A DNA stretch of 57,023 nt, taken from the NCBI GenBank assembly GCA_036784855.1, contig JAZDSV010000060.1, positions 20,001 to 77,023 of the forward strand, read 5' to 3'. The position numbers and the translations under genes are program-made. Every line of letters starts with the position of its first letter. The first letter of the stretch is position 1. Below, one piece after another: positions 31,525 to 43,423 of this stretch. Source of the stretch: Aphelidium insulamus. Taxonomy: Eukaryota > Aphelidiomycota > Aphelidea > Aphelidiaceae. Under the pieces are notes generated by a model. That model was not told the DNA's origin, searched no databases, and saw nothing but the letters and a program-made list of their open reading frames with translations.

Positions 31525-32629
31525 ATGAGCATGAAACAGATTGTGGCAAGTAGATCACACATATGCACTATATACATCGATACCATCTCACCCGGTGCAG
31601 GTGGCACGCTCAGATGCCAGCGGTGCCGTGATCGATCCCGCCAAGGCACCCGCCGATCTGCAAAAGGTGGCCAAGTTCCTCGTGAACAAGGAGAACCTCA
31701 AGGTGCACGAGGGTGTTTTCCACGGCATTCGCGTGGACTACTTCAAAGGTACGCCGTGCAGTAGAGTCCACGTTGGATATATATGCGGTGCTTACCCACA
31801 TAATCACAGGGAAGCGTGCGGTGGACGCGCTGCTGAAGGAAAAGTTTTCGGCCAGCATCAAGCAGCCCGAGGTGTCCAACCGCAGAGAGGCGGTCAATCT
31901 CCTGTCATCGCTGATGGAGACGCACAATTTCTTTTTCCGCGTCGAGAAGAAGCCGCAGCGCACCCTGGACCTGTCACAGCGTCAAGTGTTCTCTGAGGAC
32001 GATGAGGCGTACTACGTGTGGCAGTGGCAGTCGCCGTGGGCTCGCATGAAGAACATGGCATTCAGCGTGGGCCTGATTGCCGTAGTGCTGATCGGTGTGA
32101 TGTTTCCGCTGTGGCCGAGCTCGCTGCGTGTGGGCGTGTGGTACGTCTCCATGGGCGGTAAGTTGTGGTAAATAGTACTAGTCATATTATAAATCGCTAA
32201 ATCAATATCTATGAAGGTGTGGGTCTAATTGGTGCTCTGCTGGTGCTGGCGGTGATAAGGTTGATCTTGTACGCGTGCAGTCTGATTTTGCCTGCGACAC
32301 GTCCGGGTGTCTGGTTGTTTCCCAACTTGTTTGCCGACGTTGGCGTGATCGACTCATTCATTCCGCTCTGGGGCTGGCACGGAGTCGACTACGAGTCGGC
32401 GCATCGCGCAAAGTATTTGTTGCAAAAAGAGGGCGGTGGCAAGAAGAAGAAGTCTAGCAAGGCGTCCAAAGGTGGTGCCGATGCCTCTACTCCCGAACCG
32501 CTACTGGTGCCCTCGTCCAAGAAGGCAAAAGGTGGCCGGCCTGTCAGTCGGGGCTCCGTCGACTCCGAGGACGAGGTTGTGGAAGAATTGGAGGCCGACG
32601 AAAAGCCGACCGGGAAGAAGCAAGACTAG
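31525..32629 (+). CDS. SEC62: SEC62, post-translational ER translocation subunit
   Basis: Part of the Sec62/63 complex that feeds completed proteins into the ER translocon. ATG at 31525. The first exon codes only MSMKQIV; its intron (about 31546-31608) most simply uses a GC donor (GCAAGT), though a GT three bases earlier would also keep frame. The cytosolic domain has VAKFLVNKENLKVHEGVFHG and, across an intron at 31750-31810, KRAVDALLKEKF. Two membrane helices follow: FSVGLIAVVLIGVMFPLW and, past a third intron, LIGALLVLAVIRLILYACSL. PGVWLFPNLFADVGVIDSF is a family signature. The C-terminus is Lys- and Glu-rich. AATAAA at 32655 probably ends the transcript. Confidence 0.93.
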
Positions 32630-32654
32630 CATGCCTCCGACATGTTGGCGTGAC

Positions 32655-32660
32655 AATAAA
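32655..32660 (+). terminator. polyadenylation signal after SEC62
   Basis: AATAAA 26 bp beyond the SEC62 stop codon and in the short space before the convergent CLASP gene ends. Confidence 0.55.
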
Positions 32661-32727
32661 GTTGCATTGTGACAACAACGATTGTATTAAACTATTGTAT
32701 AGAAGAGCGTCGTTTGACTTGACGAAA

Positions 32728-35450
32728 TCAAGACGGCGTCAAGTTTATCAGCACGTCAAACAAGTGCACGCTGGCCGGCGGAACAGCGACCGAGTACAAA
32801 TCGCTCCCGTTTCTGGGGCAGATATAGTCCTGCATGAACACCGATCCCATTATTCGGTGGGCGGCAATCAGAAAGTCGTAGACGCTCTTGCGCACGGCTA
32901 GCTCGCTGGCTTGAATGTGTCGTCTTATCGCGCCGCTTTTGAAAATGGGCAGCAAAACTGTCGTCTCTAGTGGCAGCGGTCTGTGACCGGTACTTGAGCT
33001 GAACTTTACCGTGCACAGCGTGGCCAAGTAGCGAAATGCCGCAGCCAACGAAGCGTCAGAGTCGGGGCGAATAATTATGGACAGCAACGATTCAGCGGAA
33101 ATGTCGCTTGAAAAATATTCCAGCCCTTTCATCAATATCTGATTAGCGGTGGAGCACAACTGCATGTCATGAACAATTAGATTAGATGTAAGCACATGTC
33201 AACAGAGCAACACTGACATTTGTCAACCGGGAGCTGTCGACGCGAGTCTTGGGATTTGTGGTCAAGGGCTCGCCCATCGAGACGACGTGTGTCAAAAAGG
33301 ATATGAGCTCCATTTCGCTGCCGATAAAGAGCTGTGGGTGTTGATCAAACATGAAGCCGAGCAGTTCGATTGCGTGTTCTCGCTCTTTCAGTGGCGGCTC
33401 ACCACCGCTCTAATGGTTATCAACATTTTCTTGAATAACACTGCGCAACATACTGTCCGTGGAAGAATGAAGCTGATCGTCGATTGCAGAAAACGAGGAA
33501 ATACATTTCGCCAGACTTCAGCCTTTGGTGCAGTAACCGGTTGTGCCAGCGCTGCGTACTGTTTTGACACTTTGTGAAAGCGTTGGAAAATGGATCTATC
33601 AGCGGTTCCGTCGTCCAGTGCCTTTATCAGGGCGGCTATTTTCGTCGCAAATGAGTCTGCTGCTGGTCTGGTGACTGCCGGGCTGGACGATATGGGCGTC
33701 ATAGCAGACGCTAGGCAGTGAGATTGGTGAAATCACGCTGTACCTTACGTACCAGACATAAATGCAGATGTTTTCGATCGAATGAGGGGAGTGACGGAGA
33801 AATCTGTACCAACACTAGCAATACCGACCAGGCCGCCCTTCATCGGGGTTCGTTGTTGCAGCATTTGATTTGCGGTCCGTGATAGTTGCATTTGCTCCAT
33901 GTAGTCCAAGCTCTCGTTGTACGCAAACTGCTGATCAGAATGCTGCGGTGCCGTGCTTTCCGACGCAGCCTCCCCGCTTTGCTGGCCATTATCTGGCTCA
34001 TATACAACGTAGTCGACAAAATCTTCAGATTTGTCAACAGACATGTCTGCCCACTCGTCAGCCGGGGCGTTATTGTACTGCGCAGTGACGTCTCCCGCAG
34101 AATCAGCACAATGTTGTTCGGCACCGTCAAGTGATGCCAGCAAAGAGACATTGGCGTTTACCCCTAAATCAGGATGCATCGATAATAATATGGCGCAAAT
34201 CTCCTTGGCATCCAAGGATGAAGCACAAGTGCCATTGATTTTTTCCAAGATCGTGGAAGCCATACTCGAGTCGACGGACTCTACTCGCAGCCGGGCCAAA
34301 AGCTCTGGCAATACGTCAGAGCCCCAGTCGCTTTCCACCAGTGCCCGTATATCAAGCTCAGGCTCGTCAAGCAGAACTATCGCCTCCTCGACGGCTACAG
34401 GTTGCGCAGCTTCAGGCACGTAAATTTCCACTGGAATATCTTTAACAGGCGCCGCTCGGTTGTTGACTCGTAGTGCAGTAAGCTGATCTCTCAACTTTGG
34501 CCGCGAGGATGAAACTGCAGATTTTGCCTTGTCACCCCTCTTCAGCGCCTTCATGGTGGCAGCTGGCAACGCGGCGCACAGACTGAGGTTGTCAAAGGAA
34601 TATATGGCATCAATGTCAAACGTACACTTCTGCACGCGCCGGCCATATGGAGGCGTACAGTTCGTAGATCTGCCGACTCTTTTCACGGACCTGACTTGAC
34701 GCATCCGACAGCACACGTTTAAGCGTTGTCTCTAGCGAGTCCAGCGCGGCACTCCGGCCAAACACTTGGCAATTCTGCTCCGATGCGGCCGCACGCTCTA
34801 GAAACACGTGGATGAGCTCCACAGAGCGCTCACGCAGCTGGACATTCTTTTCGTGCGTCGCTTCGACCAGCCGGTCAAATACGCGGACATTGCACGTGAC
34901 ATTGCGCAGCAGGGTGGCCAATGTGGTGGCGCCCAGGTTGACAATCAGCCGCTTGCTCTGGCTGACCAGCTTGAGCAGGGATGTTGCGTACCGCTCGCAG
35001 TACGGGTCCAGCAGTGGGCCGAGATGCTGCGCCATGTCCGCCACCGTGGCACAGCACGCCGTCAGCAGTGCCGAGCGCAAACTGGTCAACTACGTATGGA
35101 TCAATGCGATGGGATGGGCATCAAGTGGCCATTGGAGCGGCGGTGTGTGCATACCGTCACCACCAGCTGCTCCGTGAGAGGCTTTAGGTACGGCACAAAC
35201 AGACTGGCGTCTCTGCCAACATTACCGGCCAGCAGGCCACGCACTCGCTGCAGCGCCCGCTCACGCTCCTCCCAATTGTCCTCGGACTCTTTGTCCCGGA
35301 AGGCGCCCAGCACCGCCACAAACTCCCGCTCCAGGTCCCTGGGGTCCGCGATCTGACACCACAAGGGCGGGTTAGACATGTACATGGACATGAATGGGGG
35401 AGCATGCAGACAGAAAGGCAACGCACCGATATCGGGTCGACGGTCTGCAT
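32728..35450 (-). CDS. CLASP/STU1-family microtubule plus-end protein
   Basis: Microtubule-stabilising spindle protein with TOG domains. ATG at 35450 gives MQTVDPIS, joined across an intron (about 35426-35356) to IADPRDLEREFVAVLGAF. The TOG region carries KESEDNWEERERALQRVR, ending near 35160, and after the next intron TSLRSALLTACCATVADMA, LLKLVSQSKRLIVNLGATT, and SQVREKSRQIYELYASIWPAR (about 34660). A long low-complexity middle (about 34560-33750) is Ser/Asp/Glu-rich, as in CLASPs. The end (about 33130-32728) is helical, with ELAVRKSVYDFLIAAHRIMG, matching the C-terminal CLASP domain. Stop at 32728, convergent with SEC62. One TOG array is clear; a second is not obvious. Confidence 0.85.
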
Positions 35451-35486
35451 TTTACCCTTTTTTCGACAGGTGTTGGTCTGTGTGTC

Positions 35487-35487
<1 letters not shown>

Positions 35488-35535
<48 letters not shown>

Positions 35536-35552
35536 ATATATATATATATACA
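35488..35552. repeat. CT and TA microsatellite
   Basis: About 20 CT units followed by about 10 TA units between the CLASP start and the 3' end of the next minus-strand gene. Confidence 0.9.
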
Positions 35553-35647
35553 TATACTCTATAAGTATTAAGCTGTCAGTGTCACGGAATTAAGATGTAT
35601 TGAGAGTGTGTGTGTGCGTGTGCGGGTGTCAATGACATGACAGCATA

Positions 35648-36598
35648 TCAGGCGCTGTCCTCGGGCGCAGTGTACAAGACCGTGGCCTCCTCGACAGTGG
35701 ACGCCGCGGCAGACATCTTCTTCTCCTTGCGGGTGGCCCCCGGCACAGATACAAAGGTGATGGGCGCGTAGGCTGCCGTCATGCTGGACTCGCTACGGCG
35801 CTTGGCCAGGTAGGAGCGCACATTGACACCGGTGGCCCAGACCAGCGCCGCCAGGAACACCGCGTACACACCGACCAGGGTTCCCTGCAGCGGTGCCGAC
35901 AGCGACTGGAACCAGTCAATGAAGTCGGACGTGTAATCGTTGCACATGGTCGACACGGCCGCCTCAGCGCCGCCGTCGGTGACAGTGGCGGCTGAAGTGG
36001 AGGCCGTTGGTGCTAAAGCCTTGGCTGGCTGCGGGTTCAGGCAAAATGAGCCATCGGCATACACTTCAATGATCTGCTGTACGGCGTCCGTCTGCTCCAC
36101 CGTCTTGCCGTCCAGTTCCACGATACGCTCGGCAATGAGAAGTTGGCGCACGGTGATTCCATCACGCTTGGCTTCCGCCACCTGCACGTCGAATTCCACC
36201 GACACCAAGCCCACGGCAAACTCCTTCTCCACCTTCTTCAGCTGCTTCTTTGACCCGCTGAACTCGGCCACCACGGCCTGCATCTGGATGTTGGACAGAC
36301 CGACGGGCACCTCGACCTTGTTGCACATCAATTTCGAGTCGACCACGTCGAATGCTAGCTGGACGCGAGAAACACGCTCGGCCAGCACGTGGTTGCCGTC
36401 GTCGACGATGTCGTCCACGCGCTGCACTGTCACCATGAATGCCTCGGCGTTGGGCTGTTTGGACAGTGGTGCCACCTGGTCCACCTCAAGTGTCGTGGAG
36501 TGCACGTCCACGTCTGCCGGGAATGGGCGCGCATTCAGCGACGCAGCCAGTGCAGCAACACTAACAACAACTATAGACAGTTTGGATGACAAGAACAT
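35648..36598 (-). CDS. type I membrane protein of unknown function
   Basis: Unrecognised 316-residue protein in one exon. ATG at 36598 with a signal peptide (MFLSSKLSIVVVSVAALAAS). The ectodomain (about residues 24-225) is rich in Val and charged residues, with VQRVDDIVDDGNHVLAERV and few cysteines. One transmembrane helix lies at about 240-262 (PLQGTLVGVYAVFLAALVWA). The cytosolic tail has RSYLAKRRSESS, possible basic sorting or anchoring residues, and ends Glu/Asp-rich. Same general layout as the gene at 11201-12079, though I see no sequence similarity between them. Codon use is strongly GC-ending, suggesting good expression. Confidence 0.68.
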   Translation of the reverse strand: MFLSSKLSIVVVSVAALAASLNARPFPADVDVHSTTLEVDQVAPLSKQPNAEAFMVTVQRVDDIVDDGNHVLAERVSRVQLAFDVVDSKLMCNKVEVPVGLSNIQMQAVVAEFSGSKKQLKKVEKEFAVGLVSVEFDVQVAEAKRDGITVRQLLIAERIVELDGKTVEQTDAVQQIIEVYADGSFCLNPQPAKALAPTASTSAATVTDGGAEAAVSTMCNDYTSDFIDWFQSLSAPLQGTLVGVYAVFLAALVWATGVNVRSYLAKRRSESSMTAAYAPITFVSVPGATRKEKKMSAAASTVEEATVLYTAPEDSA

Positions 36599-37267
36599 GG
36601 CAGGCAGAGATAAATAAACTATTGCGATAACGAACGGTGTGTGTGTGTGTGTGATGCCGCCGTGACAGTGAATGTCGGCTTATATATGCGCAATTCCACG
36701 TTGCACAGCATCTCGCCTTCTGATTGGCTGGCGCATATGCAACGCGCTCTAATTGGCCGACTGGCGTTACAGCCGAGATGAGTGGTGTCGCGATCGTATA
36801 TTGAATCTTGTGTAACAGTGGTATCGGTGCGCTGTTTTGGTGCACTGCTTAAGTGGAATGCTTATTGGCATGTAAGATAGCTTTATGTACTGGTCATATA
36901 TATTCATACTTGTACCAATTTAAGACGATTTTTGATAAAGTTGTTTTTGTAAGATTATATTCACAGGGAACAATACTACTTGTACACCGTTTTTCAGTGC
37001 CGGAATTAAGCTTGAGGTTTCTAGTGTCTCATGTAGGAGTACACATAAAGTTAATCGGGCGTGTTGAGAGGTTGCTTGAAACAAAGCAAACATAATTCCA
37101 TTGGTTATGCGTGAGCGAGCGCAAATCCACACTTCATCCCTTGCCATATAATACTGACTATATGTACAAAATAAGTTTTCACTTCTGTACATTATCGTAT
37201 AAGTGAGAGCCGTTAAAGACTTGGCTGGCCACAGTTAACAAACAACTGGCCGCAGTACAGTCCATAG
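36599..37267. promoter_or_regulatory. divergent promoter region with two CCAAT boxes
   Basis: Lies between the type I membrane protein gene (leftward) and NF-YC (rightward). Holds a GT run (about 36636-36651) and two ATTGG motifs (inverse CCAAT) at 36723-36727 and 36752-36756, 29 bp apart and about 125-155 bp before the leftward start. NF-Y, whose subunit is coded next door, binds CCAAT. The rest of the space is AT-rich with no convincing gene. Confidence 0.4.
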
Positions 37268-37411
37268 ATGGCGGACGCGGATCACCTGCAAGAACAACAC
37301 CTCCTACAGCAACAGCAGCAGCAGCAACAACAACAACAACAACAACACCAGCACTTGCAGCACCAACAGCATGACCATCAGCAAATGAATATGGCGCTGA
37401 ATGCTGGGATG

Positions 37412-37449
<38 letters not shown>

Positions 37450-38369
37450 ACAGCTCCACCATCACCAGCAGTACGACACAGCCGCCGCCGCTGCCGTCAT
37501 GGCACAGCAGCCAACGATGGCACCACAGATGCAGTTGATACAGCAGTTCTGGGCCAACCAGCTGTCGCAGATGGAGACGGAAGATGTCGATTGCCGCACG
37601 CACCAGCTACCTCTGGCGCGGATAAAGAAGGTGATGAAGACGGACGATGACGTGCGCACAAAGATGGTGCGTACCGCGGCGCGGCTGTACAAACCTCCAT
37701 ATGCGCGTCATACATACTGGCGACTAATATTACCGTGATACAGATGATAAGCGCCGAGGCGCCCATACTGTTTGCGAAGGCGTGCGAGATATTCATCCTG
37801 GAGCTCACGATGCGTTCGTGGATACACACGGAGGAGAGCAAGCGGCGAACGTTGCAGCGCTCAGATATCGCTGTCGCCATCAGCAAGACGGACGTGTTTG
37901 ACTTTCTTATCGATATTGTGCCGCGTGAGGAAGTCAACAAGATGTCGGGCGGGAAGAAGAACCACAATGAGGTGTGTTTCAGATCTATCTGTGTGTCTCT
38001 CTGTGATGGTGATGTATATTGTAGAATGTTCATGTATATGTAGTGATAGCTAATCGCCCTAGGTGGAGTTTGCCCATCCGTACTATGTCATGGGCAATCA
38101 GTTTCCTAATGCGGTATGTCTCGGCAAGATGTAACTACTTGCGCAATGTATTAATCATCTGTCACAGGGCCCTCCCAAATCACTGACCAGGCTTTGTTGT
38201 ACTCACAGGTACTGTGATACTGAGTAATAGCTGCGCCCACAAGTACTGACCGTTAAAGATGTACGCGCGGCGTATGATGAACAACAATGGCGATTCTGCT
38301 GCTGCGGGAAGCAGCGGTAATGACGGGACAGCAGATAACGGCGAAGAGGTGCCTCACAGTCCTGAATAG
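37268..38369 (+). CDS. HAP5: NF-YC / HAP5 CCAAT-binding factor subunit
   Basis: Histone-fold subunit of the CCAAT-binding complex. ATG at 37268. The N-terminal third is Gln-rich with two long CAG/CAA-coded tracts (about 37311-37350 and 37411-37455) split by a His/Met-rich stretch. The conserved core is [26 protein letters not shown] and, across an intron at about 37665-37742, [20 protein letters not shown], ending [20 protein letters not shown]. Later exons give [17 protein letters not shown] (about 38063-38112) and a short Asn/Gly/Asp-rich end with stop at 38367-38369. Spliced length is about 250 residues. Identity is firm from the NF-YC histone fold. Confidence 0.93.
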
Positions 38370-38578
38370 TCTTGTGCAGCTTGTGTATTGGCACGGTATT
38401 ATGATACAGCTCAATAGTAGACAATAAGTGTTCCTGTCTGCTTGTTGCATGTATTTACCTGCATACTTTTGTACTAAATGTCCTTGGTATATGCCAGACG
38501 TGTCGGAATTGGTATTCTTAAAAACGGCGCTAAAGGTTGTTTGCCGGCAAACAGGCCCTCAAAAGTAAAGGCGGAGCC

Positions 38579-41500
38579 ATGGACGGCACCAAGAACGTCC
38601 AACCGACCGCGCCCACACCACCACACGGTTCAGGTAGCCATCCGGATGCGCGGAGAATACACGTCAATATCCCGCTGCCTCCCGAGCGGCTGGATCGACG
38701 CCAGTATGACAAGGGCAAATACGTGCCGACCACCACGTATTGCACTAATAGGCAAGCGACTGTGTGTACACTATCTATGCGCGCACATACGTCCTACATA
38801 GATACATCTATGTACACACAGCGTGCATGTGTCTAATCGCGACTCATTTCGACAGGATCCGCACGTCCAAGTACACCGTGTTCACGTTCCTGCCAAAGAA
38901 CTTGTTTGAACAGTTTCGTCGCGTCGCTAACACCTTCTTCCTGGTGCTGGTTATTCTGCAAGCATTTCCCGAGTACGAGACAGTCAACATTGGCGTAGCT
39001 GCGGCGCCCATAATCATTATCGTGCTGGTTACCGCGGTCAAGGATGGTTTCGAAGACTATCGGCGTTGGCGTTCTGATCGGTCCGTGAATGAGCGCCACT
39101 GCCAGACACTGCGCGGCGCCACCTGGTTTAACCTCAATTACCGCACGGACGGCCAACTGTCATACATGGAGCGCGTCCACCGCTTTTTTGAGCGGTATGT
39201 GCCAGTGAATGTATATTGGACTTGGGCAACACTCTTGACTGAGACAGATTGTTCAACCGGTTGTCGGGCGCTGAAGCCACCGTGCCGCCAACGGTGGAGT
39301 TGCGCTCCGTAGTTACATCGAACCACGTGGAAGCGCCTTCGAGCTGGCATAGCACTCCGTGGAAGTACATTCGCGTGGGAGATATTGTCCGCTTGCAATC
39401 GGACGATGCCATCCCCGCGGATATGATCATTTTGGCCACATCTGAATCGGACTGCATCTGCTATGTGGAGACTAAAAACTTGGACGGCGAGACCAACTTG
39501 AAGCTCCGTCAGGGCTCAATGGACACTGCGTGGGCGACCTCATGCGCAGACTTTGCCGACAGATTAAAAGTAATGGTCGATAGTGAACCGCCGAGTGTTC
39601 ATATGCTTCGCTATCAAGCGCTTTTGTCGATTTATAGCTTAAACGCTGCGGATAAAAGCGATGCCACAGTTTTGTCAAGCTCGAACGTTCCGCCATCATC
39701 CATGAATGCAAAAAAGGTTCCCGTCGATGTGAATGGCATTCTGCTGCGCGGTGCCGTAATTCGCAACACTGACTGGGTGGTTGGCGTTGTTGTCTTCACC
39801 GGCAACGACACGAAGCAAATTATGAATTCAGGAAAAACGCCGTCAAAGCAGAGCAACGTGGATAAGATGATGAATCCTCACGTGTATGTGTATAATGGAT
39901 ATGTCCGTAAAGCTCCTCTCATTCTCATCCATATATATCTAGTGCAATTAATTTGGGTTTTCTGGCAGTTCTGTGCCTTGTCTGCGCTATTGGATTTCCC
40001 GTATGGTACAAGTCTTTCAGCTCGCCACAACGGATCCCGTTCTTAATCGGATTGACCATTCGACAAAGTCCCGCGTGGGAGGGGTTTATCAACTTCTGGT
40101 ATTGCCATGTACTGAATCTTGTGTAATTCGACTACTGACGTATGTACAACGTGCAGGGCCGGGTTGATTCTGTTCCAAAATGTTGTGCCGATCTCTCTAT
40201 ACATCAGTATTGAAGTGGTAAAAACTATCCAAGCCTACTTTATTAACGAGGACCTCAAGTTGTACTACGACGAGAGTGATACCAGATGCTTACCCCGCAG
40301 CTGGAATTTATCCGATAATCTTGGTATCGTTAAATATGTTACCCGCTTGAGCATCTAACAAAATTAGGGCAAATTGAATATATATTCTCCGACAAGACTG
40401 GAACTTTGACGAGAAACGTTATGGAATTCAAAAAATGTTCTATCGGCGGCCGGGTGTATGACGGTACTGGTGGCGCCTTCTCTGGCAGCAGCAGAGAGAT
40501 TCAAACACCATCATCTCAAAGGTCTCCTGCATCGCCCCGCGGTCATCAAACTGGCCGGAGTATGTTTTCATTCACTTTGATGGAGACATCATCCATCATT
40601 ACTTCTGGAGACGCGAGTGCTGCCACTGATCAACCGCCGAAATCCCCTGGTGTGCGCAGCCACGAATCTGAACGCAGCTGGGAAAGCCTGGAACGTGACG
40701 AAGGGTCAGCATGGTACGATCCGGCACTGCATCGCTGCTTGAGAGATACGTCGGCCACCAATTCATCTCATCGCAACGCCATAATGTATTTCTTTACGCT
40801 GCTGTCAGTGTGCCACAGCGTTATTGTCGATGAGAAATCCGGGACGTCTGATAATGCCACAATCATTTCATACAAGGCGCAATCACCCGATGAAGCGTCC
40901 CTGGTTACAATGGCGGCTGAAAATCGATTCGTATTCCGAGGCCGCCTGCATCATCCGGATACGGGCCAGAACGAAATGCATGTCGAGATAATGAACGAAT
41001 TGAAGTATTTTGAATTGTTGCACGTGCTCGAGTTTGACAGCGATCGCAAACGAATGTCGGTGATCGTGCGGCCTGTGAACCGTGGCCGAACTGGACAGCA
41101 GCAAGATGTATTGCTCTTCTGCAAAGGCGCCGACAATGTCATCATGGAGAGGCTGCTGCCTGGCCAAGAAGACATGGTTCGTCGAACATCGAGACACTTG
41201 CAGTCTTTTGCTGGAGAGGGTAATGAATTTTGGTTGTAAAGCTGTAGTCATCTCATCGCGCAGGTCTGCGCACGCTATGCCTGGCCTATCGGATAATTCC
41301 TGTCGATACATACTTGGAGTGGGCTAGTCGCTGTAACGATGCGATGGCGAGGATATATACGGAATCTGACGACAGGGCGCGCGTTTTAGATCTTCTAAAC
41401 AACGAGGTGGAGCGCGATCTGATCCTGCTTGGGGCCACGGCAATAGAAGATCGGTTGCAGGAAGGAGTGCCACAGTGTATCACCACTCTTGCGGATGCCG

Positions 41501-43395
41501 GCATTAAAATTTGGGTCCTTACTGGCGACAAAGTCGAAACAGCCATCAACGTTGGCTTTTTGTGCGGGCTTTTGCGCAACGTCATTACATCTGATGATGA
41601 TGCTCGCCGGGCTGTCGATGGAGAAATGGTATTGATTCAGGTGAAGGAAGTTTTAACTGCAGAGGAAATGCGACGCCAACTAACTGCGACGGCTGAAAAG
41701 TTTTGGGAAATCGATGGCGCTGCAAAGTCGATAAGACAGCAATATGCGCTGATAGTCGATGGCCAGTCGCTCAAATTCGCACTTGAAGATGAATCCATGC
41801 GTTCTTTACTTCTTGATATCGGCTGCCGATGTAAAGCGGTTATTTGTTGTCGAGTCAGTCCGCTGCAAAAGGCAAAAGTCGTAGAAATGGTGAAGCTGGG
41901 CAGAAAGGTGATGACTTTGGCGATCGGCGACGGTGCAAACGATGTCAGCATGATTCAAGTTGGTTCGAGTTCCCTTGCATAAAAATATTGACGCCATTAG
42001 GCAGCTGACGTCGGAGTTGGAATCAATGGCGAGGAAGGCCTGCAAGCAGCAATGTCTGCAGATTACGCCATAGCTCAGTTTCGCTTCCTCACCAGACTGC
42101 TACTGGTACACGGGGCGTGGTCATATACCCGCATATCAAACATGATACTCAACTTTTACCTCAAGAGTACGGTGTTCAGTTTGGTGGTCTTTTGGTTCCA
42201 GTTTTATTCCGGTTTCTCTGCGGGAGTGATCTACGAATTTTCTTACATGTTGTTCTACAATCTGATCTTTACGTGCTTCCCCATAATTGTTCTGGCACTT
42301 TTTGATCAAACTCTATCAGACGAGTTTTGCATTGCGCTGCCGCGGGTTTACGAATCCGAAGGCATCGCGCAGACGCAGTATACGCACCGCAAGTTTTTTC
42401 GATACTTTTTCGAGTCAATCTGGCAATCTCTTGTCTGCTTCTTCGTGCCGTACTGGGCGTACCAAGAAGGAATCCTCTCTGACGGGGTCGAGGTCCAGAG
42501 CTTATACCTCGGAACTGTCATGGCGATGAGTGCGATTTTCGTATGCAATTTATCGGTCGCGATGGACAATAAGAGCTGGACATGGCTTACGCATTTGGCG
42601 ATTTGGGGAAGTTGTCTGATATTTGCGCTTTATATTCTAATCATGAATTTCTTACCGGGAAATTTGCACGGACTGATACTGCCGTACTACTCCGACCCGC
42701 GCATGTGGCTGACATTTGGTATGAGCGTGGTCCTCTGCTTGGGTCCGCGCTACGTGTATTATTACGCGCTCCGGGTGTGGTTCTTGACCGATCTGATGAT
42801 CGCAGAAGAAATTCAGCGCTTGTCCAAACAGAATAAAGCTGGAAATCTCGACGACGCCGGTGCGCCGACTCCACTGCCACTTCGCCCGAAATCAACAGAG
42901 CACGATGCAACAATCGCTCCGGTTCCACCGCCAATCGATGTCCCGCGATCACGGAGGATGTCTTCGGCATCCGCTCATTCAATCAGCTATTCAATGTCGA
43001 ATGGAACATCAAGTACGCCGAATGGATTTTCCTTCAGTCAAACGCGCGGGATGGGCTCAGTTATTCTTTCTGGGAGACCGCCGGTTTCTTTGGCAACGGG
43101 ACGAAAAATTGGCAACGGCAGCGAATTGAAAATGTCGGCAACACGAAATGTAGAGGCTGGCGAATCGAATCCTGCAGCTCGCCAGAATTCAGATATCACG
43201 CAAAAAAGTGACAACGTGTTTGCAATGCCGCGAAATTTTGGCAGCTTGGACCGCCTGCCACCAACAGAGTCCTATATTCAATCTTCAACGCCACCTGCAC
43301 TTACACCACGTGTTGACTCACGGAGTGCCCTGCCTGGCGCGAGTTTCGCTTCATCGCATTCCAGTGCCATGTATGAAAATGGAAAATTTGAATAG
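38579..43395 (+). CDS. P4-ATPase, DNF-type phospholipid flippase
   Basis: Moves phospholipids to the cytosolic leaflet of plasma membrane or endosomes, usually with a Cdc50-family partner. ATG at 38579. Landmarks: RTSKYTVFTFLPKNLFEQF (about 38862), VAAAPIIIIVLVTAVKDGFED, DGETNLKLRQG (about 39484; the P4 DGET motif), QNVVPISLYISIE (TM4; PISL), FSDKTGTLT (about 40385; phosphorylated Asp at 40391), YKAQSPDEASLV, LLFCKGADNVI, LTGDKVETAINVGF, and GDGANDVSMIQAADVGVGI read across the intron 41961-41999. Six C-terminal membrane segments lie at about 42100-42760, and a Ser-rich tail of about 190 residues ends at 43395. The N-terminal form favours Dnf1/2-like over Drs2-like; that choice is inference. 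About eight introns. Confidence 0.9.
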
Positions 43396-43423
43396 ACATG
43401 TATTTTTGAGCGCGCTATCATTA

